DNA of 64,000 nt, from the NCBI GenBank assembly GCA_963777515.1, contig CAVZQU010000009.1, forward strand, positions 103,588-167,587. The letters run 5' to 3'. The stretch is from CAVSWT01 sp963777515 (GTDB lineage: Bacteria > Bacteroidota > Ignavibacteria > Ignavibacteriales > Ignavibacteriaceae). Of this stretch, positions 19,677 to 29,044 are shown piece by piece (position 1 is the first letter of the stretch; each line of letters begins with the position of its first letter). Position numbers and translations under genes: made by a program. The notes beneath the pieces are model-generated. The model worked only from the letters and a program-made list of their open reading frames with translations. It was not told where the DNA came from and did not search any database.

Positions 19677-20633
19677 ATGATTTATTTCTATTCAGCATTG
19701 GCTGCAGTAATACCTATGGCAACTTATTTAATTATTATCTGGCAATTTGACAGATATGACAGGGAACCTTTTAAATTAGTGCTGCAAAATTATTTCTGGG
19801 GTGCTGTCGGAGCTATTATTTTAACTTTAATAGGCGGACAATTTATTTCATTCTTTAATTTCTCCCTACTTAAATGGCGGAGAACAAATTAAATATACCG
19901 AAACAATTTTAGTAGCTCCTTTTATTGAAGAAATTACAAAAGGGATTTTTCTTTTTATAATAATTGCAAATAAAAATTTTGATAACATGACTGACGGCAT
20001 TGTTTACGGCGGTGCAATTGGTCTTGGCTTCGGAATGACAGAAAACTTTTTATATTTTATTACCTATTCATCAAACCTAAATGATTGGATTTCATTAATA
20101 GTAATTCGAACATTATTCTCAGCAGTTATGCATTGTGTTGCAACTGCAACACTTGGAGCATTTTTAGGATACGCTAAATTCAAAAACATTTATTATAAAT
20201 TAATATTTCCTGTTGATTGGATTAGCTATGTGCAATGATGATACATATGATATGGAATTACACTGTTAGTTTTCAATCTACCGCTTTATTTGGATTTGTA
20301 TTTATGTTTTTCTTCATGATAATTTTTATTGTAGTTTTTGTTTTTTCCATTGCAAGTGAAAAGAAAATTATTTTTAATGAATTAATTGAAGAAGCTGAGA
20401 ACGGATTAATTCCTATGCACCATTTAAACATTTTAAATTCATCAAAAAGAAATAAACCCGGCTGGGTTGATGAAAGTATACGTAAATTATATATTAGTGC
20501 AGCAACAACTTTAGCATTTCGAAAAATGCAGCTTAAAAATTGTTCCGAAAGGAATAAACTTTTATATCAAAAAGATATTGATTATTTCCGAAATTATATT
20601 CTAACCCTGCTCTCAAATACACTGATTGTTTAA
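19677..20633 (+). CDS. PrsW-like intramembrane protease, two frameshifts
   Basis: Three pieces in consecutive frames read as one polytopic protein. Start MIYFYSALAAVIPMATYLI with WQFDRYDREPF is typical of PrsW. After an indel near 19880 comes LVAPFIEEITKGIFLF with the paired Glu, then GLGFGMTENFLY, and VMHCVATATLGAFLG with the first conserved His. After a second indel near 20225 comes HMIWN with the last conserved His. These are the motifs of PrsW, a glutamic-type membrane protease that in Bacillus cuts an anti-sigma factor. The soluble C-terminal region of about 100 residues has no clear function. An ECF/anti-sigma pair lies 11 kb away, but no direct link can be shown. Confidence 0.8.
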
Positions 20634-20636
20634 GAT

Positions 20637-21336
20637 ATGAAATACAATGCTTGCATTTATTTAACTTCACTCTTTCCAATTTTCAAGAAAGATGAAGTCC
20701 CCATATTTGAATCGTTTGATGCCGAGCATTCATCACTTCTATATTCAGCTTTGATGATGAATAATATTGAAAATTTAAACCAATTTAATAATGTCTCAAA
20801 AAGGTTTTTTGTTTTGATGAAAAAGATAAAGAGCAATTACCGGAGATTTTGAATCCAGAAAATAAAATTATTATTTTCATTTAATACTTCAGATATTCAA
20901 AATTATTTTCAAAAATTATCGGACAAACATTTTACTACATGCAGCAGTAATTTAATTATCTTTTCCCGTTCAATGGGAATAACAAAAGAATTAATTGAAA
21001 AAGCTTTGGACCAGCTTGCTATTGAAGATGAAGCAATTGTAATCGGCAGAACAATTGAAAATTATATTTCATTTATTGGCTTTAATAATTATAACTCCGA
21101 ATTGTTTAATGAAATTGACTGGCAGTTAGTTGATTATGATTCATTCTTAACAAAAGCGTGCAAGTATGAAAACTTTATCCATGTTTTAAGTGGAAATTTC
21201 ATGATGATAAAAAACTTGAATGATTTTAAAAAGCTTTATACTGAATTATCTAAAAAAGAAAGCTTAGCCTATTGCAGCCCTGAAATGCATGAACAGTTTA
21301 CAAATCTTTTTATTGAATACAAGGAATTTGTTGAAA
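20637..21336 (+). CDS. DUF2064-like (glycosyltransferase-related) protein, frameshifted
   Basis: The gene starts 3 bases after the PrsW-like stop. The first piece (MKYNACIYLTSLFPIFKKDE) and the second (RSMGITKELIEKALDQLAIE and EAIVIGRTIENYISFIGFNN) read as one protein of about 230 residues after one or two indels near 20815-20950. The order of motifs resembles the DUF2064 family of nucleotide-sugar-transferase-like proteins, but the similarity is weak. The second piece runs in frame into NadD. A TGA in another frame overlaps the nadD ATG (ATGA), so I place the true end there and treat the fusion as an artefact. Confidence 0.45.
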
Positions 21337-21915
21337 TGAATGCAATAGGAATATACGGCGGCACTTTCGATCCAATTCATATTGGACATTTAATAACTGC
21401 GCAGGCAGTAAAGGAAATTAGAAATTTAGAAAAAATAATTTTTATTCCCGCATATATTTCTCCGCATAAAACAGATAGAACTTCTGAAAAGCAAAGTCAC
21501 AGATTAAATATGGTTAAGCTTGCAATTGAAGAGTTTCCATGCTTTCGAATACTCCGATATTGAATTAAGAGCTAAGTCAATTTCATATACAGTTAAAACT
21601 TTAGAAGCTTTGAAAAAAAAATATAAAAAGCTTGAATTAATAATTGGTTATGATAACATAATTGATTTTCACACCTGGAAAAATCCAGATAAGATTATTG
21701 AACTGGCAGATTTAGTTGTATTAAGAAGAAAAACCAACGATAAAAAAATTGAAAAAGATAAATACTATAAAGCTGCACATTTTGTTAAAACACCTGTAAT
21801 AGAAATTAGCAGCAGTGAAATTAGAAATAGGATAAAAGCAGGCTTGCCGATTGATTTTCTTGTCCCTAAAAAAGTAAAAGAATATATTTGCAAATTCAAT
21901 TTATATAAGGAGTAA
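21336..21915 (+). CDS. nadD: Nicotinate-nucleotide adenylyltransferase, one frameshift
   Basis: MNAIGIYGGTFDPIHIGHL is the hallmark N-terminus, with the GGTFDPxHxGH nucleotidyl site. AAGGA lies 10 bases before the ATG at 21336. After an indel near 21545 the protein continues YSDIELRAKSISYTVKTLEA, then LIIGYDNIIDFHTWKNPDKI and ISSSEIRNRI, the conserved ISSTxIR box. The total is about 193 residues, the family length. NadD makes nicotinate adenine dinucleotide and is normally essential, which supports the frameshift being a sequence error. Confidence 0.92.
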
Positions 21916-21918
21916 AAT

Positions 21919-22848
21919 TTGAAAATTCTAGTCACCGGTGCAGCCGGATTTATCGCATCACAAGTAGCCGACGCATTTATAAATGAAGGCCATACAGTTT
22001 TTGTGCTTGATAATCTTGCTACTGGCTTTGAACATAATATAAATAAAAAAGCAACTTTTATTAAAAAGGATATTGGAGATAAAAGTTTAGCCGAACTTTT
22101 TGAAAAAGAAAAATTTGATGTAGTTAATCATCATGCTGCTCAAATGGATGTTCGCCGTTCTGTTGCAGACCCAGCATTTGATGCTAACACAAATATTTTG
22201 GGAACAATTAACCTTCTTCAAAATTGTGTTAAAACAGGTGTGAAAAAATTTATGTTTGCTTCAACAGGCGGCGCTGTTTATGGTGAACAGGATTATTTCC
22301 CTGCTGATGAAAAACATCCTACTTCTCCCCTTTCTCCTTACGGAATTTCAAAACTTGCAGTTGAAAAATATTTATTCTTTTATGCTGCTCAATACAAATT
22401 AAATTATACAATTTTAAGATATGCAAACATATATGGCCCGCGTCAAAATCCTTTTGGTGAAGCCGGTGTAGTTGCAATCTTTAGTACAAGATTATTAAAA
22501 GGTGAACAGCCAATTATAAACGGCAGCGGCGAACAAACACGTGATTATGTTTTTGTTGGTGATGTGGTAAAAGCAAATCTTTTAGGATTAAGCGATGATA
22601 GAAGTGATATATATAATATTGGAACCGGCAAAGAAACAAATGTGAATGAACTTTATGGAATGTTAAATAAAATTGTCGGAAAAGGACAAGAAGAAAAACA
22701 CGGCCCGGCAGCACCTGGCGAACAAATGAGAAGTGTTATTACTTCCGATAAATTATTTAAAAGATTTAATTGGCGTCCATCAACACCAATAGAAGAAGGA
22801 TTGAAAAAAACAGTTGATTTTTTTAAAGAAAGAATGAATCAGAAATAA
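21919..22848 (+). CDS. NAD-dependent sugar-nucleotide epimerase (UDP-glucose 4-epimerase-like)
   Basis: This intact 309-residue extended SDR starts at TTG 21919, three bases past nadD, after a GGAG-containing site. MKILVTGAAGFIASQVADAF contains GxxGxxG. HHAAQMDVRRSV, FASTGGAVYGEQ and the active-site YGISK (about 148-152) follow. The 309-residue length and the RPSTPIEEGL ending match GalE-like epimerases. Its exact substrate (UDP-glucose/galactose or a uronic acid) cannot be told. Confidence 0.88.
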   Translation: MKILVTGAAGFIASQVADAFINEGHTVFVLDNLATGFEHNINKKATFIKKDIGDKSLAELFEKEKFDVVNHHAAQMDVRRSVADPAFDANTNILGTINLLQNCVKTGVKKFMFASTGGAVYGEQDYFPADEKHPTSPLSPYGISKLAVEKYLFFYAAQYKLNYTILRYANIYGPRQNPFGEAGVVAIFSTRLLKGEQPIINGSGEQTRDYVFVGDVVKANLLGLSDDRSDIYNIGTGKETNVNELYGMLNKIVGKGQEEKHGPAAPGEQMRSVITSDKLFKRFNWRPSTPIEEGLKKTVDFFKERMNQK

Positions 22849-22868
22849 ATTTCTTTAGTGATGTTTTA

Positions 22869-23824
22869 ATGTTAAATGAAACTCTTGTTGAAAAGCTTTT
22901 AATACAATGATAGAAGAACTGTTGCACGTTCAATTTCAATAGTTGAATCGGATAATGAAAAAGCTTCTGAATTACTTAAAGAAATTTATTCTAAAGTTGG
23001 ACAAGGATATCGAATAGGAATTACAGGCCCTCCCGGTGCAGGCAAAAGTACAATTACAAATCAGCTAACAAAGTATTTTAGAAATCAAAATAAAACTGTC
23101 GGAATCGTTGCTGTCGATCCGACAAGTCCATTTACAGGCGGTGCACTTTTAGGCGACCGAGTTCGAATGACTGAAATAGGAAATGACCCGGGTGTTTTTA
23201 TTAGAAGTATGGCAACTCGCGGAAGCCTTGGCGGACTTAGTAAAAAAACAATTGATGCCGCAGATATTTTAGATGCTGCCGGTTATGATTTTATTTTACT
23301 TGAAACAGTCGGCGTTGGCCAATCTGAATTAGATATTGCACAAGCAGCCGATACTACGATTGTAGTTTTAGTTCCCGGAATCGGGTGATGCAGTTCAAGC
23401 AATGAAAGCGGGTTTAATGGAGATTGCAGATTTTTTTGTTCTGAATAAAAGTGACAGGCCAGGTTCAGAGCAAGCAATAACAGCATTAAGAACCATTTTA
23501 ATGATGAGAGACCATGATGAAAAATCTTGGATGCCGAATATTATCAAATCAGTTGCATCAGAAAATAAAGGTATTCCTGAAATAGCTGATGAAATTAACC
23601 GTCATAAAGATTATCTTCACAACAGCGGTAAATTTTTATTGAAAAGAGAAATGCAGACTAAGAATAGAATTAAAGATATTGTTGAAAATAAAATAAAAGA
23701 GAAATTATGGGATGAAGATGGTGAGAACTCACTTAATTCATCTCTTTCAAAAGTTGTTCTTGGCAATTTATCGCCTTATCATATTGCAGAAGAAATAATT
23801 TCAAATTTTAAAAAACATTTGTAA
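22869..23824 (+). CDS. meaB: Methylmalonyl-CoA mutase-associated GTPase, two frameshifts
   Basis: The ATG at 22869 gives MLNETLVEKLL. An indel near 22905 leads to RRTVARSISIVESDNEKASE, then Walker A GPPGAGKST, VDPTSPFTGGALLGDRVRM, FIRSMATRGSLGGLS and ETVGVGQSELD. A second indel near 23382 restores PGSGDAVQAMKAG, then NKSDRPGSEQA and the C-terminal helix. MeaB protects and loads adenosylcobalamin into methylmalonyl-CoA mutase. The mutase itself is not in the window, but the downstream acyl-CoA dehydrogenase and propionyl-CoA carboxylase beta chain fit a propionyl-CoA to succinyl-CoA pathway. Confidence 0.92.
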
Positions 23825-23967
23825 TCGCATAGCAATCACTATGTGACTGTTCAGCTTTTCCTTTACGATAAATTTTTGAAGTGAATTATCCAAAAGAAAA
23901 ATTCTCTTTAAAAATTTGATTCACTTAAAAGGTTGAATTAATTTTATTCACAAAGAAAGGAAAAATC

Positions 23968-25131
23968 ATGGATGTTATGGAAAATCCATTCCTCTCCGAT
24001 TTAAATGAAAACCAAATCATCATCCGCGATACTATTAGAGATTTCGCAGAAAAAAATATTCGTCCGCGAATAATGGAATTTGACGAATCACAAAAATTTC
24101 CATTTGATATTATGAAGCAGCTTGGAGAATTAGGATTCCTTGGAATTCTTGTTCCCGAAGAATATGGAGGTGCAAATTTAGGATATATAGAATTTGCTAT
24201 TATCATTGAAGAGCTTGCAAGAGTTGACCCTTCCATAGCTTTATCTGTAGCCGCTCATAACGGATTAGGGACAAATCATATAAATCAATTTGGTAATGAA
24301 ACTCAAAAGAAAAAATATTTACCTGACCTTACTTCAGGAAAGAAAATTGCTGCATGGGGATTAACAGAATCAGTTTCGGGAAGTGATGCTGCAGGATTAA
24401 AAACAGTCGCTGAAAAACAAGGTGATAATTTTATTTTAAATGGAAGTAAAACTTTTACAACACACGGTACTGTTGGTGAGACAGTAGTAGTAATGGCAAT
24501 CACTGATAAGTCAAAAGGTAAAAAAGGAATCTCTGCTTTCATTCTTGAAAAAGGAATGGAAGGATTTATAGTTGGTAAAAAAGAAAATAAGCTTGGAATG
24601 CGAGCAAGTGATACTACTCAATTAACATTTGAAAATTGTAAAGTACCGAAAGAAAATTTACTTGGAGAAGAAGGCGAAGGATTTATCCAGGCAATGAAAA
24701 TACTTGAAGGCGGAAGAATATCAATTGCTGCTTTAAGTGTTGGACTTGCACAAGGATGTTTAGATGCTTCAGTAAAATATGGAAATGAAAGAAAGCAGTT
24801 TGGAAAATCATTAAATGAATTTCAGGCAATACAATTTAAGCTTGCAGAAATGAATACAAATATTGAAGCCGCAAGATTATTAACTCAACGAGCAGCTTAT
24901 ATGAAGGATAATGGAATCGCAAGTATAAAAGAAGCTGCAATGGCAAAATTATTTGCTAGTGAAATCGCAGAGAAAGCCGCAAGCGAAGCAGTTCAAATTC
25001 ATGGCGGTTATGGATTTATTAAAGAATATCCGGTTGAAAAATTTTATCGTGATGTTAAGCTTTGCACGATTGGTGAAGGAACATCTGAAATTCAAAGAAT
25101 AGTAATTGCAAGAGATTTATTGAAAGATTGA
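23968..25131 (+). CDS. Acyl-CoA dehydrogenase (short-chain/butyryl type)
   Basis: The 387 residues are intact and collinear with short-chain acyl-CoA dehydrogenases. AAWGLTESVSGSDAAG binds FAD, THGTVGETVVVMA follows, KQFGKSLNEFQAIQFKLAEM and QIHGGYGFIKEYPVEKFYRD lie in the C-terminal domain, and the catalytic Glu is in IGEGTSEIQRI near residue 367. It oxidises an acyl-CoA to the 2-enoyl-CoA using an electron-transfer flavoprotein. The substrate could be butyryl-, isobutyryl- or 2-methylbutyryl-CoA. The next gene encodes a carboxylase subunit, which favours amino-acid or odd-chain degradation. Confidence 0.93.
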   Translation: MDVMENPFLSDLNENQIIIRDTIRDFAEKNIRPRIMEFDESQKFPFDIMKQLGELGFLGILVPEEYGGANLGYIEFAIIIEELARVDPSIALSVAAHNGLGTNHINQFGNETQKKKYLPDLTSGKKIAAWGLTESVSGSDAAGLKTVAEKQGDNFILNGSKTFTTHGTVGETVVVMAITDKSKGKKGISAFILEKGMEGFIVGKKENKLGMRASDTTQLTFENCKVPKENLLGEEGEGFIQAMKILEGGRISIAALSVGLAQGCLDASVKYGNERKQFGKSLNEFQAIQFKLAEMNTNIEAARLLTQRAAYMKDNGIASIKEAAMAKLFASEIAEKAASEAVQIHGGYGFIKEYPVEKFYRDVKLCTIGEGTSEIQRIVIARDLLKD

Positions 25132-25155
25132 TTTATAAACTTTCCTCTAATTAAT

Positions 25156-26811
25156 ATGACAAAAATCGGTAATCCAATAAAAGAAGATAAAACATTTCTA
25201 AAAAGAGATGATTTTTATAAAAATCTGCTTCGCAAACTTGAAGTTGAGAAAGAAAAAGTAAAACTCGGCGGTGGTAAAAAAGCGATTGAAAAACATAAAT
25301 CAAAAGGCAAACTAACTGCACGTGAGAGAATAAATAAATTAGTTGATGATCCAAAACAATTTTTTGAATTAAGTACCTTTGCTGCTTATGGAATGTACGA
25401 AGAATACGGCGGTGCTCCTTCATCAGGAACAATTTATGGAATAGGTAAAGTTAATGGAAAAGATTTTGTAATAGTTGCAAATGATGCTACAGTAAAAGCC
25501 GGAGCCTGGTTCCCAATAACTGCAAAGAAAAATCTTAGAGCACAAGAAATCGCGATTGAAAATCACTTACCAATAATCTATTTAGTTGATAGCGCAGGAG
25601 TGTTTCTTCCTTTGCAAGATGAAATTTTTCCTGATAAAGAACACTTTGGTAGAATTTTTAGAAACAATGCAATTATGTCCTCAATGGGAATTCCACAGAT
25701 TGCAGCAATAATGGGCCCTTGTGTTGCCGGCGGCGCATATCTCCCTATTATGAGTGATGAAGCATTAATTGTTGAAGGAGAAGGCTCAGTTTTTCTTGCT
25801 GGCTCACATCTCGTTAAAGCTGCAATTGGTGAAGTTATAGATAATGAATCTCTCGGCGGTGCAAAAGTACAATCCAATATTTCCGGTGTTACAGATTATA
25901 TTATGAAAAATGATGAAGAATGTCTTGATAAAATTAGAAGCTTAACAAATAAATTTGGAAATAATTCCAAAGCTGGATTTAATCGAATCGAAAGTAAACC
26001 TCCATCACATTCACCGAAAGAAATTTATGGAATACTCCCGGAAGACCCAATTAAGCCTTATGATACTTACGAATTAATTTCGCGCATAGTTGATGAGTCA
26101 GAAATAGATGAATATAAAGCTGGTTACGGTAAAACAATAATTACAGCTTATGCACGTATTAACGGATGGTCTGTTGGCATTGTAGCAAATCAAAGAAACA
26201 TAGTAAAATCGGATTCAGGAGAAATGCAAGTCGGCGGAGTAATTTATTCTGACAGCGCTGATAAAGCAACAAGATTTATAATGAATTGCAATCAGAAAAA
26301 AATCCCTTTAGTATTTCTTCAAGATGTAACTGGTTTTATGGTTGGCAGCAGAGCCGAGCATGGAGGAATAATTAAAGACGGAGCAAAGATGGTAAATGCT
26401 GTAGCAAACTCTGTTGTACCTAAAATTACAATAATAGTTGGAAACAGTTTTGGTGCTGGTAACTATGCAATGTGCGGCAAAGCCTATGACCCGCGATTTA
26501 TATTTGCGTATCCAAATGCAAAAATTTCTGTTATGGGAGGAAGTCAAGCCAGCAGTGTTTTATTGGATATAAAATTAAAGCAAGCTGAAAAAAAAGGAGA
26601 AAAGTTTAGCGAAGAAAAAAAGAAAAATCTGTTAAATGAAATCATGAATTCATACGAAGAGAAAAGCACTCCTTATTATGCAGCAGCAAGATTATGGATT
26701 GATGAAATAATTGACCCGGCATTAACAAGAGAATATATTTCAATGGCTATTGAAGTGGCTAATAATAATCCTGATATACCTCGCTTTAATCCTGGGGTAA
26801 TACAAACTTAA
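25156..26811 (+). CDS. pccB: Acyl-CoA carboxylase, carboxyltransferase (propionyl-CoA carboxylase beta) subunit
   Basis: The 551-residue protein is intact. It has KGKLTARERINKLVDDP, the acyl-CoA site PCVAGGAYLPIMSDE and the biotin-side GNSFGAGNYAMCGKAYDPRF with PNAKISVMGG. This is the carboxyltransferase fold of PccB and MccB. The GGAPSSGTIYGIGKV stretch and the 551 length are close to the methylcrotonyl-CoA carboxylase beta chain, so both propionyl- and methylcrotonyl-CoA are possible. The biotin-carrying alpha chain is not in the window. The ATG lies 24 bases after the dehydrogenase stop. Confidence 0.9.
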   Translation: MTKIGNPIKEDKTFLKRDDFYKNLLRKLEVEKEKVKLGGGKKAIEKHKSKGKLTARERINKLVDDPKQFFELSTFAAYGMYEEYGGAPSSGTIYGIGKVNGKDFVIVANDATVKAGAWFPITAKKNLRAQEIAIENHLPIIYLVDSAGVFLPLQDEIFPDKEHFGRIFRNNAIMSSMGIPQIAAIMGPCVAGGAYLPIMSDEALIVEGEGSVFLAGSHLVKAAIGEVIDNESLGGAKVQSNISGVTDYIMKNDEECLDKIRSLTNKFGNNSKAGFNRIESKPPSHSPKEIYGILPEDPIKPYDTYELISRIVDESEIDEYKAGYGKTIITAYARINGWSVGIVANQRNIVKSDSGEMQVGGVIYSDSADKATRFIMNCNQKKIPLVFLQDVTGFMVGSRAEHGGIIKDGAKMVNAVANSVVPKITIIVGNSFGAGNYAMCGKAYDPRFIFAYPNAKISVMGGSQASSVLLDIKLKQAEKKGEKFSEEKKKNLLNEIMNSYEEKSTPYYAAARLWIDEIIDPALTREYISMAIEVANNNPDIPRFNPGVIQT

Positions 26812-26819
26812 CATTCAAA

Positions 26820-26848
26820 GTGAGGCTCGTCTCAAAGACGAACCTCAC
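26820..26848. terminator. Bidirectional terminator between pccB and tonB-like gene
   Basis: GTGAGG and CGTC pair with GACG and CCTCAC around a short loop, with one mismatch in a 12-bp stem. It is followed by a T-run on plus and an A-run upstream. Confidence 0.75.
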
Positions 26849-26858
26849 ATTTTTACAA

Positions 26859-27509
26859 TTAATATAATCTAAATTTTATTGGAACAGTCATCCTGACTTT
26901 TACCGGCGTTCCCCTCTGTGTACCTGGTTTAAACATTGTTGATTTTACTGCATTTAATGACATTTCATCTAAGTCTGGAGATAACCCTCTTACAACTATA
27001 GCCTCTATTACTTTACCTTCTTCATTTACAACAATTTGAATATAAATTGTACCTTCAATTCCAATTCTCTTTGCCATTTCTGTATAATGTACTTTATTTT
27101 GAAGAGCAGCAAGACCACCAATTATTTCAGGTTCATGCTCTACAGCTATAAATATTTTATCTTCTTCTATTTTTTTATGAGTTTCAATTCTTGGTGGATG
27201 TGTATCTAATTTAGCAGTAAGATCTATCTCAGTATCATTAAAAGGAATATCTTCAATTTTATCATTTGTAGAAACAATCGGCTCCAAAGGTTTTGGTTTA
27301 TCAGGTGGTTTTGTTGGTTGTTCAGTTCGATAATTATTGAAAATGTGAATATCTTCCTTTGGCTTTTCGACATACTTATTACTATTATTTTTTATGGGGG
27401 CATATTTAAATGCTACGACCAATAAAAAAAGAGTAATTATAATACTAATCTCAAGATGAAGTTTGTACTTCCCTCTTAAATCTGCTTTGTTGGTTTTAAA
27501 AATGAGCAT
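26859..27509 (-). CDS. TonB family energy-transducer protein
   Basis: The 216 residues have a short cytoplasmic start, one membrane anchor at about 18-38 and a Pro/Lys-rich periplasmic stretch (RTEQPTKPPDKPKPLEP). A C-terminal TonB fold then reads GTIYIQIVVNEEGKVIEAIV, ending TVPIKFRLY. It would pass proton-motive energy from ExbBD to the TonB-dependent receptors encoded at 32.6 and 35.4 kb. The exbBD genes are not in the window. Confidence 0.92.
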   Translation of the reverse strand: MLIFKTNKADLRGKYKLHLEISIIITLFLLVVAFKYAPIKNNSNKYVEKPKEDIHIFNNYRTEQPTKPPDKPKPLEPIVSTNDKIEDIPFNDTEIDLTAKLDTHPPRIETHKKIEEDKIFIAVEHEPEIIGGLAALQNKVHYTEMAKRIGIEGTIYIQIVVNEEGKVIEAIVVRGLSPDLDEMSLNAVKSTMFKPGTQRGTPVKVRMTVPIKFRLY

Positions 27510-27622
27510 AGGTCATCTCCTTTGGCATTTGCCAATGATTTATGAAGAATTTAATTTTCACCAGTCGACCAATGCACAAAATTATACTTAAGAAATTTTC
27601 AGATGTTCCTTATATTGTATTA

Positions 27623-28283
27623 ATGATTATTAAATTTTTATTTCGTATATATTTTTTACTCATAATTTTTTCTACAGCATCATTTCTCACAGCAGAGTAA
27701 ACTTTCTAAAGGTGTAAATTACATTTCGGGATTTATCGCAAGTGATCATTTTTCCAAACTTAAATCAACTAATAATGATTTAGCTTTGGTAGATTCAATA
27801 TTTCTTAGAGCAGTAAAATTTTATGATTATGATATTGATGAAGCATTACTTGCTTTAACTTTTGCTTGCGTCCCTTACAGGAAAATTCCAATTGTAATAC
27901 CTTTATTAAAAGTTACAGTTTATTATCCCCTTGTTTCTGCTGATGATTCAACTTACAAACTGAAGAACCAAAATCTGCCGAGATATTTTTTTTACGATAC
28001 CCCAAATAATAATTATGGCGATAAAGATAAACTGGCTCATTTCTTTGGCAGCGCTTATATTTCATATGCTTCTAATATCTTTGATTTGGGTGATTTAATT
28101 GGTTATTTTGTGGAGAATTTTGAAGAAACTTTTAAAGTTCAATCTTCAATTGACGAAAGGGATTTAAGAACAAATAAGCTTGGAAATATTTTTGGATATA
28201 TGCTTAAAAAGAATAAAAGTATTCTACCTTCTCATGTTATGTTGATCAATACTTTATCACATTTTATATATAATATAAATTAA
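27623..28283 (+). CDS. Uncharacterised exported protein, one frameshift
   Basis: An ATG at 27623 encodes a hydrophobic export segment (MIIKFLFRIYFLLIIF). An indel near 27690 joins it to SQQSKLSKGVNYISGFIASD and then to the long frame beginning VDSIFLRAVKFYDYD. Near residue 140 is DKLAHFFGSAYISYASNIFD, resembling membrane-associated YfiM/DUF2279-type proteins in which a DKxxHF motif recurs, but this is only a hint. The corrected length is about 219 residues. It is divergent from tonB. Confidence 0.55.
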
Positions 28284-28323
28284 TGAATGGTTTGAATGTA
28301 AAAACAGAATTAGGAATGTATAA

Positions 28324-28626
28324 TTGAATAAAAAGATATTAAAAGATAATAGATTAAATAATATTGTTGCAATTCTAATTAACGAAATCAATCCCAAAAA
28401 GTTAATTCTATTTGGATCACGAGGGAAAGATAATGCTGCTTTTAATTCTGATTACGATATCGCCATAGATTCAGAATTAATCAATATCAGTAAAAAAAGA
28501 AAAATAAAAGAAAAAATTGATGAGATTATAGGGCTTTATAACATTGACCTTGTCTTTCTAAAAGAAATTGATCCGGATTTTAAAAATATAATTCTGAAAA
28601 CAGGCAAAGTTATCTATGAAGGATGA
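28324..28626 (+). CDS. MNT-type nucleotidyltransferase domain protein
   Basis: The 100 residues start at TTG. They carry the minimal nucleotidyltransferase site GSRGKDNAAFNSDYDIAID: GSR at 31-33, Asp43 and Asp45 as metal ligands. A third Asp in NIDLVFL lies near 75. Proteins of this size pair with a helical HEPN or HI0074 partner; some pairs are toxin-antitoxin units in which the MNT protein AMPylates the partner. The stop lies inside the next gene (11-base overlap), so the two are coupled. Confidence 0.88.
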   Translation: MNKKILKDNRLNNIVAILINEINPKKLILFGSRGKDNAAFNSDYDIAIDSELINISKKRKIKEKIDEIIGLYNIDLVFLKEIDPDFKNIILKTGKVIYEG

Positions 28627-29017
28627 ATTAAGATATTCTTTTAAAAAATTCAAAGAAGCTGTAAAAAAATTAGATCAAGGAATCAAGCAGTCAAAAGATG
28701 AGCTTGACCGCGATGGTGTTATACAGCGATTTGAGTTTACGTTTGAATTACTATGGAAAACTTTAAAATTGTTTTTAATCGAAGAAGGTATAATAACTAA
28801 ATCTCCTAAAGAATCTTTAAAAGAAACATTTAGATTTGGCTTAATCGAAGATGAAAGCATTTTTCTTGACATGCTTGAAGATAGAAATCAAACTTCTCAT
28901 ATATATAGTGAAGATATTTCAAAAAAAATTTTTAACAGAATAAAGAAAAAATACATATATACAATTAAAACACTACAAAAAAATCTATCGGCTAAAATAG
29001 ATGAAAAATCAGATTGA
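28616..29017 (+). CDS. HI0074-family nucleotidyltransferase partner (HEPN-like)
   Basis: The 133-residue helical protein has QRFEFTFELLWKTLKLFLIE near residue 38 and MLEDRNQTSHIYSED near 92. These are the conserved segments of the HI0074/TIGR01987 nucleotidyltransferase substrate-binding family. The RNxxSHxY motif corresponds to the RX4-6H motif of HEPN/HepT ribonuclease toxins in related pairs. Together with the preceding MNT gene it forms a likely two-gene toxin-antitoxin or regulatory module. Confidence 0.88.
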   Translation: MKDELRYSFKKFKEAVKKLDQGIKQSKDELDRDGVIQRFEFTFELLWKTLKLFLIEEGIITKSPKESLKETFRFGLIEDESIFLDMLEDRNQTSHIYSEDISKKIFNRIKKKYIYTIKTLQKNLSAKIDEKSD

Positions 29018-29044
29018 AATAAAATTTTAACAACAAGAAAATAA

